This document shows, piece after piece, positions 1 to 11,789 of a stretch of 64,000 nucleotides of DNA. Each line of letters opens with the position of its first letter. Position 1 is the first letter of the stretch. The position numbers and the translations under genes were made by a program. This DNA comes from Talpa occidentalis (lineage: Eukaryota > Chordata > Mammalia > Eulipotyphla > Talpidae), in contig NW_023605305.1 in assembly GCF_014898055.3 (NCBI RefSeq), positions 111,882,734 to 111,946,733 on the forward strand, given 5' to 3'. Below the pieces are notes generated by a model. It worked only from the letters and a program-made list of their open reading frames with translations. It made no database searches and had not been told where the DNA came from.

Positions 1-2240
1 TCACTTTCAAAGAACCACCCCCCTGCCTTTCCCCTCTATACACATGCTAAGCACACAGAGCTTTTGCAATCTGCTACGAAAACAGAATTTTAAAATAAAC
101 CCTAGCCTGCTCTCTCAAATCAGAATGTAAAGGATGATGAATTTCTATAAGCTGAATTTGTTCTCCCAAATTAGTTTCATTCTTTGTTTCTCTCACTCTG
201 GCTCACTCTTTCTCATACACACCCACGCACACACACACACACACACGTGTGCGCGTGCACACACGCATGTTCACAGAATACGGCACTCATAGGCCAGGTA
301 TGGAAAGAGCAGGTCACCCTCACTGACAGAGACATTTGATAATTATGTGGACAGGCTGCATGAAAATAAAACTCACAGGAGCCAGCAGATGGCACTTAAT
401 CATAATTTTTCCTATGATTTCTATTAATTGCTAAATATTCTTCATTCTGTCTCCCCAATGAGACAAATGATGTGTTAATATGGCAAAGTAAGTAATGTTT
501 TCCCTTTGAAATATTAAGGAGGCTTGTTACATAAAATTTCGCCACCTACCTAACTAGACAAGACCCTCTTGCTCATGCATGGATTTATCACACGGCAGTA
601 TGCATATGTATGCCCCTGCATCTGTGGGCTTCCGAGCAGCAGCCCTGCGGAGAAATGCATGAAGTAAGAGCTAACACCTTCTTTTATTGCAGGAGCAAAT
701 CCAAATCAAGAAACTGTTGTTCCTGAAACAGTCACATAAAACCATTTAAACCACATTGTCTGCCAGAAATAGAAATGTAGAAATGCCTCGGGGAGCCCAT
801 TTTGGCAGTTTCCTTCAAGGCTCCTATTACAAGCATTAGTCTGCTCTCTAATCCCCCGTCTTTATTCTGCTTCTCCTGTTTTCCTTCATCTCCCCTACTC
901 CCTTTTCAGCACTGGAGTCAGTCCCCTGTTTCTTGGAGGGACAGATGCTGTAGCAGTCAGGGGTCTTGGTTTCTGACACCAGAAATTGACTCTGTTAAGC
1001 AGAAAAAAAAAAAAAATATTGGAAAGCCATCAAGTAGTTCACAGAATCGACAGGAAGCCTGGAGACTCTGGCTTGGCCGACAGGCACCAAAGGAGACGGG
1101 CACTCGGGAAGACTGTGGAGGTCATGCCCTGAAAGCGTCTCATGTGGAACCAGGTCACCAGCCTCACAGCCACGGTGACGAACAGCTGGCACGCTGGGTA
1201 GGCGCACGCTCTCAGCGAGGGCTGCCCACTCCCTCAGCTTCCTGGTGCAGGCGGGCAAGCCCAATGCCAAGGCTGGCAGAGTGGCCTCCTGAGCTGTGGT
1301 TCTGGCTCACAGCAAAGGACGTGGCAGCGCAGAGCCAGTTCGGAGTAGGCTTTCCAGCATGAGGAAAAAGGGGACCTCAAGAAACGCTGGAGGCTAGCAG
1401 ACACCAGGTGTCCCGGTCACCCCTCATTTTAAACCCACCCTATTTCTGGTGCACGGATGGGGAGCTCTGTACTTCCAGGCTGAGTGGGAATAACTTTGGG
1501 AGAAGGAAAGCGGTTGGGCAGTATACAAGTCAATTATGCCAGTTCCAGAAAGAGACTAGAAAGTGAAATTCCACTGAAGTTATAGGCTGTACGGTCTGCT
1601 CAGTGGTTTCCTACTTCCTTTGTCCTGGACAAACAAGGAGCCGCAGTTGCTCATGTGAACAGATTCTTCATGTGTCTTCAGATTCTATTTAACCCATTTA
1701 AATGCCAGTGTCAAAGCTCTATTCCTTTGACCTCCCACATCTTAACCCTTAATGGAGCTAGAGAACACTTTCTAGGGATGCAATTTGTAACATGATGCCT
1801 GGCTGGGTGCAGGGGCCGCTTTGCTCCTCCTGCCAGCTGGTCCCAATTATGAACTGGTTTGGGTAATTTGAGAGTGTGGCGGGTGTCTGTGCAATAGGAG
1901 TCTTTTCTAAGCACTTAGCTTCCCTTACGATCCTCAACCGAGCTAGAATTCATGGATCCTTGAATATTCTGAATTACGAGGTGATTGTTGACGGCTTTCC
2001 AGAAAAAGGAAATAAAATATATAAATAAAATCACTAGCTGCCAAGGCAGAGTGAAGAATGAAGGCAGCTGTTGTTCGCACAAAGCTCGGATGGCGCCTAC
2101 GCATCTGGAACGATGGCCTCAGTTTCCCTCCATGTTTTCATGGGGTCGGCCTGTGTTTCCTTGGTGGTGGGTGACACCCAGACAAATCTCTGGGGACGCA
2201 CCAGCCCAGTCTCAAGGGGCCACACTTGTGTTCATGTTTG
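1..2240. other. Intergenic DNA, no gene recognised
   Basis: The stretch is mixed AT-rich unique sequence with one CA microsatellite near its start. An open frame of 186 codons lies at 802-1362 plus. It contains a run of lysines from an A tract and reads as low-complexity sequence without any domain I recognise, so it is not called. No clear interspersed repeat was recognised by eye. Confidence 0.5.
219..268. repeat. (CA)n/(TG)n microsatellite
   Basis: An uninterrupted CA run is followed by an alternating GTGTGCGCGTGCAC segment. The alternating purine-pyrimidine pattern can adopt Z-DNA. It is a normal mammalian simple repeat and likely length-polymorphic. Confidence 0.9.
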
Positions 2241-2247
2241 TGTGTGG

Positions 2248-2440
2248 GTTTTTTTTTTTTTTTTTTTGGTTGAATTTTATCGAGCAGCTGTTCCATGAGG
2301 CACTGCAGATTCAGGGAATTCACAACTAGAGGAAGCTCATGGTCCAGTTCATGGACCTCAGCCAGCCCGTGGCACCCAAGACGGTGGAGGGTGGAAGAGT
2401 CAGCCCTTGGCCGAGAGGAGCATTTGGTCACTGACATTGT
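2248..2440 (-). other. Possible poly(A)-tailed retroposed fragment
   Basis: A pure T tract at about 2250-2266 is followed directly by non-repetitive sequence to about 2440. Read on the minus strand it is a unique segment ending in a short ATAAAA-containing stretch and a poly(A) tail. That is the form of a 5'-truncated processed transcript. The minus-strand frame over it ends in polylysine encoded by the tail. I do not recognise the parent gene and found no convincing target-site duplication, so a simple T tract beside unique DNA is equally possible. Confidence 0.25.
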
Positions 2441-2849
2441 TTAGAATTGCCATGGTGCATGGCAATAATACAAACCAGATGGCTTTCAGTTGATTTTATC
2501 ATTATTATTTAGACTCTCCACAGACTAGCACACCCCATATGACCTGTACCTGGGCTGCCTTCTCCCACTGGCCCACTCACCCTTCTCTTCTGCTTCCAAC
2601 CAGCCTGCAGTTAAGGCCACCGTCATAGGCACTTGGTGTATGAACAGGGTGAGTATGTGCTCCATCAGCAGATTAATGCCAGTCTCTGTTGCATGGACTT
2701 GATCTTTGTGGGCCCGACTGAGTCACTCCGCTCCGCCCCACTCCTTGAGTCTCATGATCAGCGTTTATAAGCCAGCTTCTTTTTTAAAGTTATGATTTCA
2801 TGTCTGTGGCCCAAGTGTTTTCAGGTGTAGAGTGTGGCTATGCATAACA

Positions 2850-2942
2850 CTTCCTAGAAGACTTGTAGGGATTAAATGAGAGAATGCATGTAAAGCCCAG
2901 GGCACTGGTAAGCACTGAATAAATGTTAGCTGATATTTTACC
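2850..2942 (+). mobile_element. MIR SINE fragment, 3' part
   Basis: The sequence matches the conserved MIR core and tail: GGATTAAATGAG, then ATGTAAAGC, then an AGCACTGAATAAATGTTAGCT end. Only the 3' part survives. MIR copies are ancient and inactive. Confidence 0.6.
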
Positions 2943-3829
2943 CTTGCTCTATTAGAAGATATTACTATACAGCACTCAATTCCATAAAATCTTGCTGTAA
3001 CATTTTGTTCAAACTCATTAATTAGAAAAATCATGAGTGAAAAGGGGATAACACAGGAGAGAGACAGAGGTTGGCACCAAGCCAACCAAGTCAGTGCAGA
3101 TACATGCTGAGGGCCTCTCGCCTAGACTCTGTACCCATACATCTGGGGTGCCCAGAAGATGGAGAGTGTGCCTTGGTTCCTGTCCTTGCTCCAATGTTAC
3201 CCACATCCAACATCACCCATTAATATTTCCTCCCTGAATTCTTATGCCAGTGAATGCCAAATGGTGGCTTTCTAGTGCCACTATTTTTTCTACATTCATT
3301 AGTTGACTTTCTACTATAAGAAATGATTTCCTCACATGTATTTGTTTATTGCTATGACTATATTGGGGTAGACTCATAAGTGCCTACTTTGCTCAGTGAG
3401 TCATTATTTATTTGATTCTCAAATAAATATTTATTTGAGCCCAGATTTGGTTAATAGGAACACCTTCAGGATAGTTTCTGTGTCTTTTTGACAAGTCCTC
3501 ATTGTTCATGGGGAAATTTCTTACATTCTAGTACAGGAAGATGTCCCAAACCCATCTCATTCCTTTCCTGCCCCAGCCCTGGAGTCAGACATTTGTTCAA
3601 GGAAACCAAGATTCCTTGGACTAGAGTGGAGAAGGGTATTGGAAACCAAGATCTGAGTATTAAGCATATTCCTTGGGATTTGGGGTGTCATCCTCCTAGT
3701 TCTTTCATTCAACAGACCTAGAAAACATGTGTGATACATTGACATTTATACCTCCTTTCATTTCTCTTTTATCTATTGATTATCAATTGTGGAGGTATCA
3801 TTTAATAAAGTAAAAACTTAGTCTCCAAA
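2943..3829. other. Intergenic AT-rich DNA, no gene
   Basis: The stretch is AT-rich. Apart from a perfect 22-bp AT-rich palindrome I see no gene or clear repeat here. Confidence 0.5.
3418..3439. repeat. Perfect 22-bp palindrome
   Basis: Two 11-bp arms, CTCAAATAAAT and ATTTATTTGAG, meet without a spacer. The centre is AAATATTT. It could extrude as a small cruciform or bind a dimeric AT-hook or homeodomain factor; no function is shown by the sequence itself. Confidence 0.85.
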
Positions 3830-4200
3830 CTTTGTTCAGCTGAACAATGCTGGGAGACACAGAATAAATAAGGAAGGGGAATGGATAGAGTTGCCATGGG
3901 AACCTGGCCCTCCATCCACATTACCAATAGTGGGCTAGCAAGAATCTGGACACAGAACCAGGAGGACCCTCCTGTATGAAGGCCCACCTACACCTGATAT
4001 CCCAGCAGAGAGCAACCAACAGAGACCGAGTCCCCAGTCATGAAAATCCCACCAAAACAGCTTACAAAAGGGAGCCCCAAATCCTGCTAAGCGTGCAAAC
4101 TTCTCCCACCTCACCCACTGCTTCTCTTAGCAGTGTATTTCAATAAATCTACCTTGTCTGTTCTCCACCCGTGCCTTCAGCCTCACCCTGATATTTTTCC
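3830..4200 (+). mobile_element. LTR-like 3' part with polyadenylation signal
   Basis: The 3' half looks like the end of a retroviral-type LTR. There is a GC-mixed upstream part, an AATAAA signal at 4142-4147 directly after GTATTTC, and a pyrimidine-rich U5-like end. The 5' boundary and terminal dinucleotides are not clear, so the limits are approximate. No internal retroviral genes follow; an ATCT microsatellite begins just downstream. The segment 4095-4170 is homologous to the body of the SINE family that occurs eight times in this window. The alternative reading is a divergent relative of that SINE body without the tRNA head. Confidence 0.45.
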
Positions 4201-4210
4201 CCACTCCATC

Positions 4211-4263
<53 letters not shown>
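4211..4263. repeat. (ATCT)n tetranucleotide microsatellite
   Basis: About twelve uninterrupted ATCT units are present. Perfect tetranucleotide arrays of this length are usually polymorphic. Confidence 0.95.
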
Positions 4264-4269
4264 AATAAA

Positions 4270-6526
4270 TATTTTTCATAGACTGGAAGAAAAGGGAAGA
4301 GAATGAAATGAGAAGTAAGAGTGGAGTTACCTTTTGATTTGCATTTTAGAAACTAAATGACAGATTTATTAGGAAAGACTACACTTCAGGAGCAGCCAGA
4401 TGGCAGACAAGCATAGGGCAAGGTGCAGGGAAGGGGCTCAGGCACCCACCCTCTGCAGACACAACGCTACCCCTGCATTTCCAAGTGTTCACAGCTCAGA
4501 AGCTTTCCAAGCATGACATCCATTTTAAAAGAACACTTTGGCAGATTCGCAGATACAGAATGGAAGGGGAACAAGAGTGGCTTCTCTGCTTTCTCATCTT
4601 GGCATCTCTAGCGCTGTTAGCAGGCACTCTATAAATGTTTAGAGAAGGAAGGAAAGGTGGGGGAGGAGCACGAGGAGGGAGGCCCAGGGGCTTCCCCAGA
4701 GGGATGCACCATAGATTAAGCCGGTGTTTTTCTTTTCTGCGTTGGGAGTTGCTTCACTGTAGTCAAGGACAGAAATCACATGGAAGGGCGTCTTCCCTGT
4801 TCTAGAAGAACCTCTTAAGAGGCTTCTTGCGCTTGCTTACATAAATGTAATCGTGTTGGGCCCATTGTTCTGTAAAAGGATAAATCATCGAATAGCAGAG
4901 TCCTTGCTCAGAGACGAGTCACTCACAGCCACTCTTAGTCACATGAAGGTGGGACAAGTGGGCCTTTGTCCTGAGAGAAGTCGCAGCAGGGTTTTTTGTT
5001 CCCCCGCCGCACTCCCGTTACTGTAAAACCTTCTCTCATCCTTCCTGTGCAGATCTGAAGGCCCTGGAATTGGAGGTCCTGTTTTCCAGAGAACCCGGTG
5101 CCCCCAGGGAGGAAAGTATTAAAGTGCAAATCCTTGCTCTCTGAGGTTCAGGTTAGGAGTTTACCCCAGGGTGGCGTGACTCCTGGGGGAGGCCGTAAAG
5201 TTCCCAATAGACTACAGATCAACTGGTGCTCCTGGACCTTGCTAGCTAGCTTCACCAGCGCCAGCATCCTCCTTAAGTGGAAGGAACCAGCAGGGGCCAA
5301 ATGCTGGCATCAGTGCTGAGTCTACTACATGACCAGCTTGACACAGAGTAGGGGCGTGTGTGTGTGTATGTGTGTGTGCGCGTGTGTGTGCATGTGCAAA
5401 AGACTTGATTGATAATTGCTGTAAACCAATGGTGTCCTAAAACTGGCACACAAGTGCTTGCAAAAACTGTTAACTTCATAAGAATGTTGCAAGTGGTTAT
5501 TAAATACAACTTTTATTAAATATTAAATTATGTAAACTTTCAATTAAACAATGATATGAAAAACAATGGTAATGAATGTTCAAATATCACTTACTCCTTA
5601 TTTTGCTACATTTTATTATTATCTCTCCTCTTGGGGTTATTTACATTTATTGTAGCTGTAAGATGGAAATTTTATATTTAACAGTGAGGCATTGTGCATC
5701 CCCAACTCAGCATTCTGTGATGTCATATTGGTAGCTTGGAATCAGCCATAGGTGAGCGTATTTACACCATGGGAATTGACAAACCATTCATCTGAGTATC
5801 TCTCCTATCCCCCCCACCAGTCCCCAGGAATGCAGTTTTTAAACATTCAGCTGCACACCCAATCAACCGTAACCCCTAAGCCTTGTTAATTCAATTCTTA
5901 CTGGATAAGGCAGTTGAGGGTGTGAGGATCTCATGGCTGAAACACCAAGAGTCACCCTGAAGCTCTGGAACCCGAGACACAGGCATTATCTCTAACTCTC
6001 CAGGCTTGAGTAATTCTGGAACTGCTTCAACCTCCTGAAATTCTTAGGTTCTGCCAAAAAGTCTCGACCACTATGGAGTTTCTGATTCAACTTTCCTCCC
6101 TGCAACAGTCTAAGTCACCTTGTGGTAGCATTGCTCCCTAGCCTGATTTTCTACTGTCAAGTGTTCATGAGATGCCACCTTGGAAGAAGGAACAGGAAGA
6201 GAAATGCCATCCTTTCCTCTGCTCATTTGGTTGTGAGTGTCCATTTTTGAGCATAGCGTGCTGAGGGGGATGGGAGGTGCTGCTGCGAAGCCTAGCACTG
6301 GTGGCTGTTCAGCAGGAGGGGACTTTGCACAACCGCCATCTTTCAAACATGACCCATATTGGCCAACTCACCGGCCAGCATCTCTCTGTCCAGTAAGCAT
6401 ATTGAGTGGCCCTGGCTGAACTGGATACTTGATTATACTCTGGGATCCTTGAACATGAGATAGTGGCTACAGATTTGGAAGGGGGAAGCTGATTTCTCCC
6501 TTTAGATGTCCTCCTATTACCTTTAT
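4270..6526. other. Intergenic DNA, no gene
   Basis: Mostly unique sequence. It holds a GT microsatellite (5355-5396) and an AT-rich stretch at 5480-5700. Open frames are short and scattered. Confidence 0.5.
5355..5396. repeat. (GT)n microsatellite
   Basis: A GT run is interrupted by TATG and GCGC steps. It is a common mammalian simple repeat. Confidence 0.9.
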
Positions 6527-6806
6527 TATTTTTTTAATAGATTTATTTATTTATTTATTTATACAAGAACTGGGGTATAGTCCAGATGCGAGGGAGGGTG
6601 AGAGGATTCACCAGAGACAAAGTGGGGAACAGAACAGGCAGACTGACGAAATAAACTGCTGAGGGGAGCAGCGGGTGAGACAGGAGAGGTCTGCCGCGCC
6701 ATGTGGGACCCTCCCCGGCCGGCTGGGATGGAACTAGCACTGCAGAGGCTGCGGACAGCTTCACAGCACAGTGTTCAACCGCCTGTGCCACCAGGGGAGG
6801 CCCCTG
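6527..6806 (-). mobile_element. tRNA-derived SINE copy 1
   Basis: Read on the minus strand the element starts GGCCTCCCCTGGTGGCACAG, an A-box-like tRNA start. It continues through a degenerate B box, a body with CTCAGCAG, and a tail of TTTATTTA repeats seen at the low-coordinate end. A 13-bp target-site duplication with one mismatch (CTATTACCTTTAT at 6514-6526, CTATTACCTCTAT at 6807-6819) defines the insertion. Minus-strand open frames inside it are SINE sequence, not genes. Confidence 0.9.
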
Positions 6807-6895
6807 CTATTACCTCTATATGGGATTCTGAATGATGACCCTTAAGAACCAAACTGGGCACGTTATTGGCAACTCAGACTGGGTAGGGAGACTTC

Positions 6896-6955
6896 TACTT
6901 AATAGGAAGGGAGGAAAGAGGAAGAGAGAGAGAGGGCAGGAGGGAAGGAAAAATT
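6896..6955. repeat. Polypurine GA-rich tract
   Basis: Nearly every base on the plus strand is A or G, including GAGAGAGAGAG. It is a simple low-complexity tract that could form triplex DNA. Confidence 0.75.
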
Positions 6956-7029
6956 AGGGCATTAGGAAGAAGTGCCGTATATTCCCTGCACACTGCTCCA
7001 TTGACAGCTTTCTCCATTTTGATTAAAAG

Positions 7030-7745
7030 TATCTTCATTTACCAACGTCTTAAATCTTGGTGTCACTTGGTATCATCTTTGATTTTTCTCTTTCTCTCCC
7101 ATCCCAAATTCAGTCCATCATCACCTACTTTCCAAAAAAAAAAAAAAAAAAAGGAGAGAATTCATCCTCTTCCTTACCATTCACCATCTGGATCTGCACC
7201 CCCAGATCCCTGTCACCATTACCTCTCTCCTGCAGGGTCACAGAAGCTCCTGACTACTCCGTTTCTGCCTCCCTCTTCTCTGTTTTGAACACAGCAACCA
7301 GAGTGATCCTGTTCAATCATAAACCAAATGACCTCACTCCTCAGCTCAAAGTCTTTCTGTAGCTCCCCTCTTGTCCAGAATGAAGACCAAAGTCCTTCCC
7401 CTGACTGGCAAGACCCTGCTGAGCTGCATCTCCATCTTCTTTAACCTCATATCCTCTTGCTCTGCCCCAGCTCAGTCCAGTGCCAGGGCTCTGCTCCCCT
7501 GGCCACTTTTACAAGGTACCCACTTGACTAACTCCCCACTGTTCTTAGTCCTTCACTCAAAAATTAGCTTCTTGGAGAACCTTCTGGCTACCCCAGCCAG
7601 GACTTCTCTATCCCTCATACTTCACACTCCCCTCTTCTACTTCATTTTCTTCCCTTGGCTTCTATTGCTGTCTGTAATTTCTCTTTTTTATTGGCTCTCC
7701 TCCAGGCACATGGGTTCACGAGGGCACATTTTTTAAATTATTTTT
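7030..7745 (+). mobile_element. L2 LINE fragment, sense strand
   Basis: The sequence reads as a decayed L2 reverse-transcriptase ORF end plus 3' region. Near 7052 it has ATCTTGGTGTCACTTGGTAT, matching the L2 'NLGVILD'-type segment. It continues with CCCATCCCAAATTCAGTCCATCA and then the pyrimidine-rich 3' part. An A tract at about 7133-7151 interrupts it. The open frames of 95-121 codons here are pieces of this LINE and are not host genes. L2 is extinct in placental mammals. Confidence 0.75.
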
Positions 7746-10444
7746 GTTCACTGTCCAGATTCTAGAGCCTAGCTCCTGTAAATGCTCATTTCAATTCTCT
7801 GTTGTTACATCATAAACAATCCTCAATGACTTCACACAACAGCCCATTACAATCTCACAGCCTCCTGGGTTGACTGGGCTCAGCTGGATGGTTCTTCGTT
7901 GGGAATCTTTCATTTGCAGTCAAATGGCAGCTGGGATTGAAGTCACTGCTGGCTGGGAGTTTAGTTGGGTCTGTGGTCTGGAGTTGCCTGCACATGGATG
8001 ATCCAAGTTCGTTGGGGGAGACGTCTTTGAGGATTAGCTACCACAAGATTCAATAAAGAGTTGTGGGTGGACGGCAGGCAGGAAGGGAGGGGAGGTGGTA
8101 GAAGGGAAGGACTTGGAAAATTGAGAAAGAAAAATATCAGGAAGGGAAAGAGATCAGAAGGAAGGGAGGCTATAGCAAGAAAGGGAACTCAATTTCCATT
8201 TCTGCATCTGAGGATCATATGCTGGCTCTGGAATAAAACCCATCCTTTTCCTGCCTCATGCGCCTCTCCCATCTCCTTCATGTTGACCTGGCTTGGAAGC
8301 AGAAATTCATCTAACACCGCATATCGGAACTGGAGTACTCTTGGCAGAATCTTTTACAGCTTATACCCCAAGTTCAAATTTGAGCCAGGGCATATTTCCA
8401 AGGGAAGAACAACACGCCACTTTATCTTGATGTAGCTCTTTCCTCTTGGTAATTTCAAAGCCGTTTATAAACAAGCACTATCATTGTATGAGACAGGAAA
8501 CGGAAGGGAACTAGTAATATTTAGGTAACCAATAGCAAAATCATAGAATCAGTGTTAGGCCCAGGTGATTAAGTAATGATGTGGAATGAGAGGCAGGCTT
8601 CAGTGGCATCAAATTAATTAAATAATTCGGAAGAAAGAGAATACAAAAATGTCCACCTAAAAACTGAAGTCAGTGGAGAGATACAGAGTTAAAAAGTAAA
8701 AAATAGATTTATCCTAAACCAGATGGAACAAAATTTAAACAGTTGTTGGTATATTAAGAATGGATTTACTTATAAAACAGTTTGGAATGCTTTAGTCATT
8801 TTCCAGAGCCACAGATATCCTGTGCCAGTGGGCAATTTTTCCTAAACCAACCTGGCAGACAGCTGTCTAATAAGGGGACTTGCAAACCATTTCCCTGGCT
8901 ATAACCCAGGCAAGTTAATGAATCTGGGCTCCAAAAGCTCTCACGTCTCCATACAGAAGCTACTAAAGTTTTCTGGAGATATTGGTCATGGTGTCAATTC
9001 ACTAGAGAAAGTGAATTTCCGGAGAGTCCTCTAACTTAGGTTTCATAGGACAAAGTGACATCATGTTTACTTCAATTCATGGCCACTCTGAACAATTTGT
9101 GGTCTTTGACCTCTAAAATAAGCTCATTTTAGGAAAATTGGGTTAACTCAAGAAAGAAATGTCTCATATATTAGGATTAGGTTTGGCAACGGGATGTTAA
9201 ATTCTCCTTACCTTTGTCACCTACCAAACAACCCCTTCTCCTCCTCCAAAAAAATCCAATAACTTAAATAACATATTATATAAACCTGGATAAGTGGTTA
9301 ACAAATTGTAAAGGGTTCCAGAGCATCATGGGCTTAGATTCCTTTTCCTTCATTTTCTGCCTTGTATATTCTCTAGTTCCCAAAACATGTCATGGCCCAA
9401 AATAGCTGCTTTAGCTCCAGCCCTCACATCCTCATTCCAGGCAGGAGAAAGAAGAAAAAGGCAAAGAAAAGGGAATCCCTGTGTCCTTTAATAACACTGG
9501 CTAAAAGTTGCTAAATTGCTACTTACATCTAATTTATGAGACCTGAATCATCTGACCTTACCTGGTTGGGTGGGAGTTGAAAAGACTGGTGAGATGATAA
9601 GGTTTCCAATACTGTGGGATAGAGGAAAACAAATGTCTTGAGGGTAATTAGGAAGTCTGTGCCACAGTTTACTCCTTTGACTTCCCAAAAATATATGTAC
9701 CCATTTTCCCACACATAAGACGAGCTGCCTCCCAAAGAAAAAGAACTCCAAAACCTTTCTTTTCAAGCTGGACTGCCCCCAGCGCTCAATCAAGATCTCT
9801 TGTTGAAGTGTTTGAGTCTAGATGTGATGTTACACAGTCTTGCAAACCACAAATGAAAAGTCTTGCTATCTGCTCCCTGCGGCATAACGTATACAGTTAT
9901 GGCTTAAGATTAGGAAAGCCACAATTAAATCTACCATTCAGAAAATGTGAAACCCCCAGAAGTCAGTCTATAGCAATTAGCAAATCCTGCTGAGTCAGAA
10001 TGGAGGAGACTGTTTTCTCACACAGAAGCGGTCAGCCGATGGCCTCTGGGCAGTTCCTCTGTGTCCATTAACCCCCACGGCTGTGGTGAAGGCAGGAAGG
10101 AGCAAGTATGCCCTTTGGGGGTTGCGCAGTGTCCATTGGCTGTTTCCTGCTGATGCAGATTTGGAGACATATGGGTCGCTTTAGACATTGAATAGTCACA
10201 GGCTTCTGCAGGGCAGACTTATGGTTTCTTTGGCAATGAAATTCCTTGGGCATCCATTTGCCTTCTCTCAGTTCCATTCATGAATAACAACAGCCAAAGA
10301 TCTTGTCTAAAATTAGTTTTTAAGCTTGAAGATTTAGGGCTTTTACTTATAGAACTTTGTCCTCTGTCCAATGCTCCTCCCAACTCCCTCACCCCTGCAA
10401 TTGAGGGCAGTTAGTTGAAGCTATCATAGGAAACACTATATTTT
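7746..10444. other. Intergenic DNA, no gene
   Basis: The stretch includes a purine-rich segment (about 8065-8180) and otherwise AT-rich unique sequence. No gene, exon with credible splice sites or clear repeat was recognised. Confidence 0.5.
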
Positions 10445-10911
10445 GTTGTTTTTTAAAATTATTTTATGTATTTTTTACATCATTTTTTCACTTTTATGCA
10501 ATATATGCATTTTCATCTCAGTTATAGTCCCCGTGAATTCCCACCACCCATTCACCTGTGCATCATCACCATAGTCCCTTGTGCTCCTCCCTGCCCTGTT
10601 CTGATCCTACTCCTTTCTCCCCCGCTGCAGAATGTCTCTGGTTTCTGGTTGCCTCTTGATTTTTATTTTTACTTTATTATAATTACTTTTTTCTCCCTGA
10701 TCCCTTTTTTGAATCCTCTACATTCCTCCTATAAGTGAAACCATCCGCTATTTTTCTTTTTCTTTCTGGCTTATTTCACTGAGCATGATCCCTTCCAGCG
10801 CCATCCATGTTGCTGCAAATGGTATGAGTTTATCTTTTTTGATTGTTGTAATACTCCATTGTGTATATGTACCACGTCTTCTTGATCCAGTCATCTATTT
10901 TTGGGCATTGA
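10445..10911 (-). mobile_element. 5'-truncated L1 3' end
   Basis: On the minus strand this reads as the C-terminal coding end of L1 ORF2 (GTGGTACATATACACAATGG, then GCAACATGGATGG), followed by a 3' UTR and an A-rich tail that lies at the low-coordinate end. A 14-bp target-site duplication with one mismatch flanks it (AAACACTATATTTT at 10431-10444, AAACACTAAATTTT at 10912-10925). The intact duplication and clean 3' UTR suggest a fairly young, lineage-specific L1 insertion. Confidence 0.85.
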
Positions 10912-10925
10912 AAACACTAAATTTT

Positions 10926-11789
10926 GGAAGGAAACATCTCTAACTTGGTATTAGCAATTAAGATAGCACCCAATGTCTCACAGAGAAATTTTAATGGCTC
11001 TTACCTGAGTGGAACTTATGGCAAATTTAGAGCTTCTGCCTATGATATATCATTTTTTTGGGGGGTGGGGAGGTGATTCAGAATGTTCCTTTTTACTTTC
11101 AAGTTCCCAAACCATTAGACCACTAGTCACTTTAGAAGGCAGACAAAAGGCAGAGACCATATTCTTTACCATTTTCTTCACATCTTAAAAATATGGTAGA
11201 TTTAGCTTAAGTTTCTTGCTCTTGCTACTGCTCAAGGATTTTTAGAATTCTGTAATGATGATAACCATCCCCCCAAATCCTCGTATCAATTTTAGGCTTT
11301 AGCTAAGATAGGCAAAATCGCTACCAGAAGCAGGCCGAATAATTTCATCAGGTTAATCCAAACGACATGTATTTTCCTTTCATGCAACAGTCCAGAAGAT
11401 GTGTGCAGAGATTCCAAATCCCACCCATCCTGAGCCTGGGTCCTCCTAACACAGCAGCCACACAAGTGAAGCATTGCCGGTGGGTCCACCTCCATCTGCA
11501 CGAAGGAAGGTAATTTTACTAGGTAATCAAAACTCAAGAGTTTTCAACCAGCAGAGTGCTGTGTGTGCGGCAGCAGGACTTCTGTATGAGAGAATGTCCA
11601 CTTTCTAATTGCGAGATTGGCTTCCCTCAAACTCCTAGTCTGGGAGCCACTGGGCGCTTTGTACAACCTGCATTTGAAAACCCCACACTCCCATTTTTTA
11701 TTACCCATGAGATTTTGGGCAAATAACTTTTCTGAACTTACATTATCCTACTTGTAAAATGCAGATTTAAAAACCTACCTACTTGTTGT
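10926..11789. other. Intergenic DNA, no gene
   Basis: Unique AT-rich sequence. A short G run (about 11060-11075) is the only simple feature. No gene or clear repeat was recognised. Confidence 0.5.

Noticed and set aside
802..1362. 186-codon plus-strand frame
   Set aside because: No domain, a lysine run from an A tract and no promoter or splice evidence. A chance frame is the simplest reading.
7001..7736. Plus-strand frames of 95-121 codons
   Set aside because: They lie inside an L2 fragment and are shifted pieces of LINE sequence.
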